NCBI RefSeq assembly: GCF_008831285.2
Contig: NC_045141.1
Location: forward strand, 15,178,106 to 15,242,105
Length of the DNA stretch: 64,000 nucleotides
Source of the DNA: Nymphaea colorata
Lineage: Eukaryota > Streptophyta > Magnoliopsida > Nymphaeales > Nymphaeaceae
Direction of reading: 5' to 3'
The notes under the pieces: generated by a model
Seen by the model: the letters and a program-made list of their open reading frames with translations, nothing else
Database searches by the model: none
Told to the model about the DNA's origin: nothing
Shown: positions 56,285 to 64,000 of the stretch, in pieces
How positions within the stretch are numbered: the first letter of the stretch is position 1
Layout: each line of letters begins with the position of its first letter
Position numbers and translations under genes: made by a program

Positions 56285-57200
56285 TTATGTAACGAAACTT
56301 GTTCCATTTCACTTCATTGGTTCAGTTCAGTTTGAGGACTAATCTAATCTCAAGTATGAAACGCATGTTCAATCGTAGAACCAATCTTAATGTCCCAAGC
56401 CAAGTCCCAAGTATAAATCAAAGTCCAATTTCTATGGAAGTAGGTATGAGTCTAAGCATTCTAGATATAAACCACAATATGATCCACAATGCTTTATCGA
56501 ATCGGAGGTAGGTAGGTACTCAAGCCTGCGAATTGAACCTAAACCACATTGCCAAACTGGACCAAACAATTTAGAATCCTAAATTCCAAATTCCTAAAAA
56601 TTCAAAATCTAAATATCTGACCCAAGCATTATAAGAAACATATTTAGGTAATGAGAAGACTTTTATTATGACCGAAATATGATCGGTACGGCTATACATT
56701 CAAGCCTCAAAGATGGTTTATTAAGTAGTATATATGAGACAATAAATTAAAATCCATCTTCACTCACAAATGGGTAAGGCTTTTCAACTTACGCCCTTCT
56801 CTTTTTCCTTTCCACCTTTTCCAAAACCGTAGGTTAGGGTTTTCCTATGCCATCATAAGCTTACCAAAATTATACTCATTGTTCATCTCTCTCTCTCTCT
56901 CTCTCTCTCTCTATTGCCATAGTTCTCCTCTCCATACCAGCAGTCCAGCACTTGTGCAGTCTTATAAAGTACTTTTGTCTTTTTGGTGCTCTACTCTTTC
57001 AAAGAGTTTTAACTATAGTCCCAAATAACGTTTTGGAGTTTCAAACGGTGAGATTTTTTTTTGGTATAATACAACGAACTTGAAAAAAACAACAAAAATA
57101 TGGTAAACTTTTAAAAATTTAAAAAAACTAAAAATTAAGGGAAATAAAATAAGTCAGAAACTAATAATACAAACATCAAAAGATAAGTAAATTTGCAACA

Positions 57201-61240
<4,040 letters not shown>

Positions 61241-62340
61241 TATGGAAAAATGTAAAAAAATGCATGTGTTGCGTCTTTTTCAAACCCAAAATCAGTGAAA
61301 ACTACCAAGGAAATTACCAACCACTTCGAGAGAAAGTGAAAAGAAACGAGAGGAAGTTGTCCACAAGAGTGGAGAGAGGGAAGAGTGTGGGGGAAGGGAA
61401 GGCCAGGCGAGACAATGAACAAGAAGGTGATGTATCGATTCTGTAGTTGAGAGGCAAATAAGATACTGGTTAGCAACGCTGGAGATGGTTTAAGGTATTG
61501 ATGTGGCTTACAATAAAGAGAAGGCAAAAACTACGGCATGGGGTGAATGGTTAGAAAACCAAAGGGTACGATAGATGAGCCATGGAAAGACCAAGCCAAA
61601 GGTGGCAGCAAAGAGCATAGAGAGGGATGGAAGTTAGATAATGGCGGACTGGATGTACTTTCCATGCTCATTTTCTGCACATTCTAAATTTTCTGGTTTG
61701 CAATTTTGTTTTCCTGAATAGCTTGGTTTAATTTTTTAGATATAGGAAAAAATAGTTCAGCATAATTACATAAAAATGGTCTCACGATTGAGAGAGTAGT
61801 TCCACTACTAAGCTCCAATAGTACCGTGGGGTTTCCATCAGTAGTGTACAAATCAAGGTACTCGACCAATTATTGGGTCTAGCAGTGGAACTCCCTTGGG
61901 CATCTCGTGAACTAAACCAAATTGAAGCATCACTTCATCCCATTGCTTCTTCTTTTCTGGATTCTCACATGCTCGATAGAACAAACACTTTGGTGCAAAA
62001 ATGGTGGGTTGAGATCACTGTCCAACGACATCCTTTTTTCTTCCTGTTACAGGGATGATAACTTCTTTGAGGTAAGATTTCTGATTCTCCATCATTAGTT
62101 GCTCTTGTTTGATCATAACTACCTATTTCTGATTGATTAGTATATGATTAGAAAAGCATTGCTTTTCTTGGTATCTCAGCTTAACTTGTTTCTACACTAG
62201 AGTGTCAACTTATTTAAATATTTTTAGGGAAAAACCAGAGGTAAGAAAACTTGAGCTAAATTTAAAAAAAGAAGTTATGTCAATCGCTTGGTCTTGTGCT
62301 AGAGCGAACGCTGGGTCAATGCTTTCCACCAACCAATTTT
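61241..62340. other. Unassigned sequence after the duplication
   Basis: Contains a purine-rich stretch at 61300-61440 and a moderately GC-balanced part at 61870-62075. The latter has exon-like composition and possible splice signals (GTTACAG|GGATGATAACTTC and GAG|GTAAGA), but the peptide is not one I recognise. Confidence 0.4.
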
Positions 62341-62400
62341 TTAAGCATTCTTTTCAATATTCTAGCTTTGAATGGCAAAAGATTGTGGATGGAGGGAGCA
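62340..62400 (+). pseudogene. Short callose-synthase-like fragment
   Basis: TTTGAATGGCAAAAGATTGT followed by GGAT (62367-62390) matches 23 of 24 bases of CalS5 exon 39 at 42361-42384, encoding FEWQK(I/V)VD. The preceding 25 bases (CATTCTTTTCAATATTCTAG) show weaker similarity to CCTTCCTCTTTAATCCATCT. The extent is uncertain; it could derive from any callose synthase paralogue. Confidence 0.5.
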
Positions 62401-62499
62401 AAATTTTTGAAACTAAAGAAAATTTTTCTTGGATTTTCTTTCGTTTTTTTTGTTTCAAATCCAAGGGAGCAAAATTTTAGAAAGTGCCAAACAAAAGAA

Positions 62500-62960
62500 A
62501 AATCTATAGACCAGTTCATTATGTACTTGATCATATTCAAGTTACGGAAAACACGTTTTTTCGAAAAAAACTTGGCAACTTGTTGAATTTCCACGTTATT
62601 AATAGCATTTTTTAAATTTCCACGTTCATATTCAGATCTACATTTCAAGTTAAGAAAACACGTTTTTTCGAAAAAAACTGAAAAAAACGTGATAAATTAA
62701 ATGGCAGTTTAAAACTTAAAAAAAGATATTTTTTTTGAAAAAAATGTTAAAAACGAAAAAAATGCGTTTTAACACGCTTTTAACATGTTTTTTATGATTT
62801 TATCACGTTTTTTTCACTTTTTTTACTTTTTTCAGTTTTTTAATGCCAAACAGTTTTTTTTTTTTCATTTTCTGATTTTTTATTTGTTGTAAATCTACTT
62901 ACCTTTTAATGGTTGTGTTATTAGTTTTTCACTTATTTTATTTTATTCACATTTTTTTAT
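62500..62960. repeat. Low-complexity A/T region with ACGTTTTTT motifs and a 16-bp inverted repeat
   Basis: CACGTTTTTTCGAAAAAAACT occurs near 62551 and 62659 as a direct repeat. AAAAAAACGTGATAAA at 62681-62696 is the exact reverse complement of TTTATCACGTTTTTTT at 62798-62813. Confidence 0.75.
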
Positions 62961-62968
62961 CAAATAAA

Positions 62969-63025
62969 TGGTCAGAGCACCGCCCTGTCAAGGCGGAAGC
63001 TGCGGGTTCGAGCCCCGTCAGTCCC
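62969..63025 (+). pseudogene. trnD-GUC: Nuclear plastid DNA: 3' part of trnD-GUC
   Basis: Contains the D-loop end, anticodon stem-loop CCGCCCTGTCAAGGCGG with anticodon GTC, T-arm GCGGGTTCGAGCCCCGT and the acceptor 3' half CAGTCCCG of plastid tRNA-Asp. The 5' acceptor strand and most of the D-arm are missing, being replaced by A/T-rich sequence, so no tRNA can fold. A mitochondrial copy of the same plastid-derived gene is a possible alternative source. Confidence 0.85.
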
Positions 63026-63042
63026 GCACAGACCTGGGATCC

Positions 63043-63099
63043 TCTCTCAGTGTCAGTGTCGGCCCAGCAGAGTGCTTTCGCCATTGGTGTTCTTTCCGA
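63043..63099 (-). pseudogene. rrn16: Nuclear plastid DNA: internal fragment of rrn16 (reverse orientation)
   Basis: The minus strand reads the 16S segment GGAAAGAACACCAATGGCGA...CTGACACTGAGAG, near E. coli position 700-760. It starts 18 bases after the trnD piece. Confidence 0.85.
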
Positions 63100-63250
63100 G
63101 TATGATGGTGCTGCTAAATGGAAGGATCTTATCAACATCCATAATGATAAATCATAGATCGAACTGCTGAATTGGAAAAATGCAATTTAAAATTGTTCGT
63201 TTGAAAATTTCTCAAAAAGTTAATCATAGGTTCTTCTCTCCACAAACACA

Positions 63251-63346
63251 AGTGGTGCATGGCTGTCGTCAGCTCGTGTCGTAAGGTATTGGGTTAAGTC
63301 CCGCAACGAGTGCAACCCTCGTGTTTAGTTGCCACTATTGAGTTTT
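63251..63346 (+). pseudogene. rrn16: Nuclear plastid DNA: internal fragment of rrn16 (forward orientation)
   Basis: GGTGCATGGCTGTCGTCAGC, then GGGTTAAGTCCCGCAACGAG and CAACCCTCGTGTTTAGTTGCC are the universal 16S region near E. coli position 1050-1130. Several differences from the plastid sequence are C-to-T or G-to-A (GTCGTAAGGTATTGG, GAGTGCAACCC), as expected for methylated nuclear copies. Confidence 0.92.
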
Positions 63347-64000
63347 TGGCTCATGTTACTACTCCATACATATCCAAAGTTGTCTGAAAGACACAAAAGT
63401 CTAGTTTGTTCATAGGGTTGAGGGGTAGGAATAGAACTTTTATTCCTCACCCGCTTATCCAATCATCCCAGTCATCCAATCATCCCAGTAAAAATTTTTA
63501 TATTTTATATTATTACAAAATATAACTGATATATTCAAAATAACGGAGACAGACAAAAAGTAAAACCCCTCCCGGAACATCCCTAATAGTCGAATCACAC
63601 TATAACCCCACATAGAAAACGAGCGAAAATTCATCTTCACGAACATCAAAACCAGCAAAACATTATATTCAGAAACCCAAACACAATACATAACTTTCCC
63701 TCCCAGATTCAATGCCATCCACTTCCAAGCACCACTCAATCGATTCCCCCAAAAAAAAAAAAAACATCCAAGGCAACAGAAGCAACAATATTTTCGTAAG
63801 TACAAGAACAAGGATAAGAAGGAGGAGAAGAGGATCTAGCCGTCTAGGATTTCGGAACTGGTTACCTCCATTAACGAGACGCTCGAGCGAAAAGGCTCGG
63901 TTTAGCGTTTTGGCGAAGCGTCCGATTCGAGTCGCGCTCTTTTTCTTGGATTCTGGGGCCTTGGCTAATTTTATCCAGCAGGTTCTGTTTTTTACTCAAT
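63347..64000. other. Unassigned window end
   Basis: AT-rich to about 63780, then a GC-richer segment (63830-63990) that could be a leader exon of a gene beginning beyond the window. No clear start codon frame or splice pair supports a call on either strand. Confidence 0.35.

Larger units (their letters stand above)
48511..57010. repeat. Tandem segmental duplication, copy 1 (with two later insertions)
   Basis: Aligns with 57201-61240 from ATGTGTCTTTAGTACCTGTA through CTACTCTTTCAAAGAGTT. In the first ~195 aligned bases I count four differences. It is interrupted by the hAT-like element (51502-52536) and the solo LTR (52746-56284); without these it is about 3.9 kb. Contains a (CT)n run at 48713-48750. 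A 190-bp spacer (57011-57200) separates the copies. Confidence 0.92.

Noticed and set aside
55700-56340. Basic, Arg/Glu-rich reading frames
   Set aside because: They arise from the GAGAGGG purine-rich tract of the solo LTR and have counterparts in several frames on both strands.
62969-63025. A functional tRNA-Asp gene
   Set aside because: The 5' acceptor strand and most of the D-arm are missing; it is a truncated plastid-derived copy.
63830-64000. First exon of a further gene
   Set aside because: GC content rises, but no start codon with a convincing frame or donor is visible before the window ends.

Overview
This window is nuclear DNA from a flowering plant. The evidence is a gene of 42 coding exons with GT-AG introns, plant Ty1/copia and Ty3/chromovirus retrotransposons, plastid DNA fragments embedded in nuclear sequence, and long (AT)n and (CT)n microsatellites. 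I cannot name the species.

Two protein-coding genes can be supported, both on the + strand. The first (423-7638, 5' end outside the window) encodes the C-terminal part of a calcineurin-like metallophosphoesterase of the cyanobacterial/plant type, with GNHD, HNGP, GDHGDP and GHMH motifs. One of its introns must start with GC rather than GT. The second fills the middle of the window (5' UTR exons from 11801, CDS 12055-48465). It is a complete callose synthase (GT48, 1,3-beta-glucan synthase) that matches the CalS5/GSL2 type from end to end. I resolved 42 coding exons whose phases all agree, giving about 1932 residues. One exon (exon 22) has lost its conserved GT donor (now GA) and can be extended in frame by 18 codons to a strong GTGAGT.

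The callose synthase introns have collected insertions. Intron 2 holds a non-autonomous chromovirus with LTRs, gag, protease and an integrase C-terminus/chromodomain but no reverse transcriptase, RNase H or integrase core. Intron 7 holds a decayed full-length Ty1/copia element, one LTR of which carries a piece of the same chromovirus LTR. Intron 28 holds a plastid ndhB 3' fragment. Intron 36 holds a small foldback element.

Downstream, a block of about 4 kb that starts inside the callose synthase 3' UTR is present twice in tandem (48511-57010 and 57201-61240). Copy 2 is uninterrupted and shows the empty sites of two later insertions in copy 1. One is a 1.0-kb hAT-like element (8-bp target duplication) carrying a captured piece of a WAT1-related/EamA transporter gene. 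The other is a 3.5-kb solo LTR (TG...CA, perfect 5-bp target duplication). The last 3 kb contain a short callose-synthase-like fragment and a mosaic of plastid RNA gene pieces (trnD-GUC, and rrn16 in both orientations). No complete gene is recognised there.

The two genes do not form a pathway; they are neighbours. The main biology is a pollen-wall type callose synthase locus enlarged and rearranged by transposons, organelle DNA and segmental duplication.
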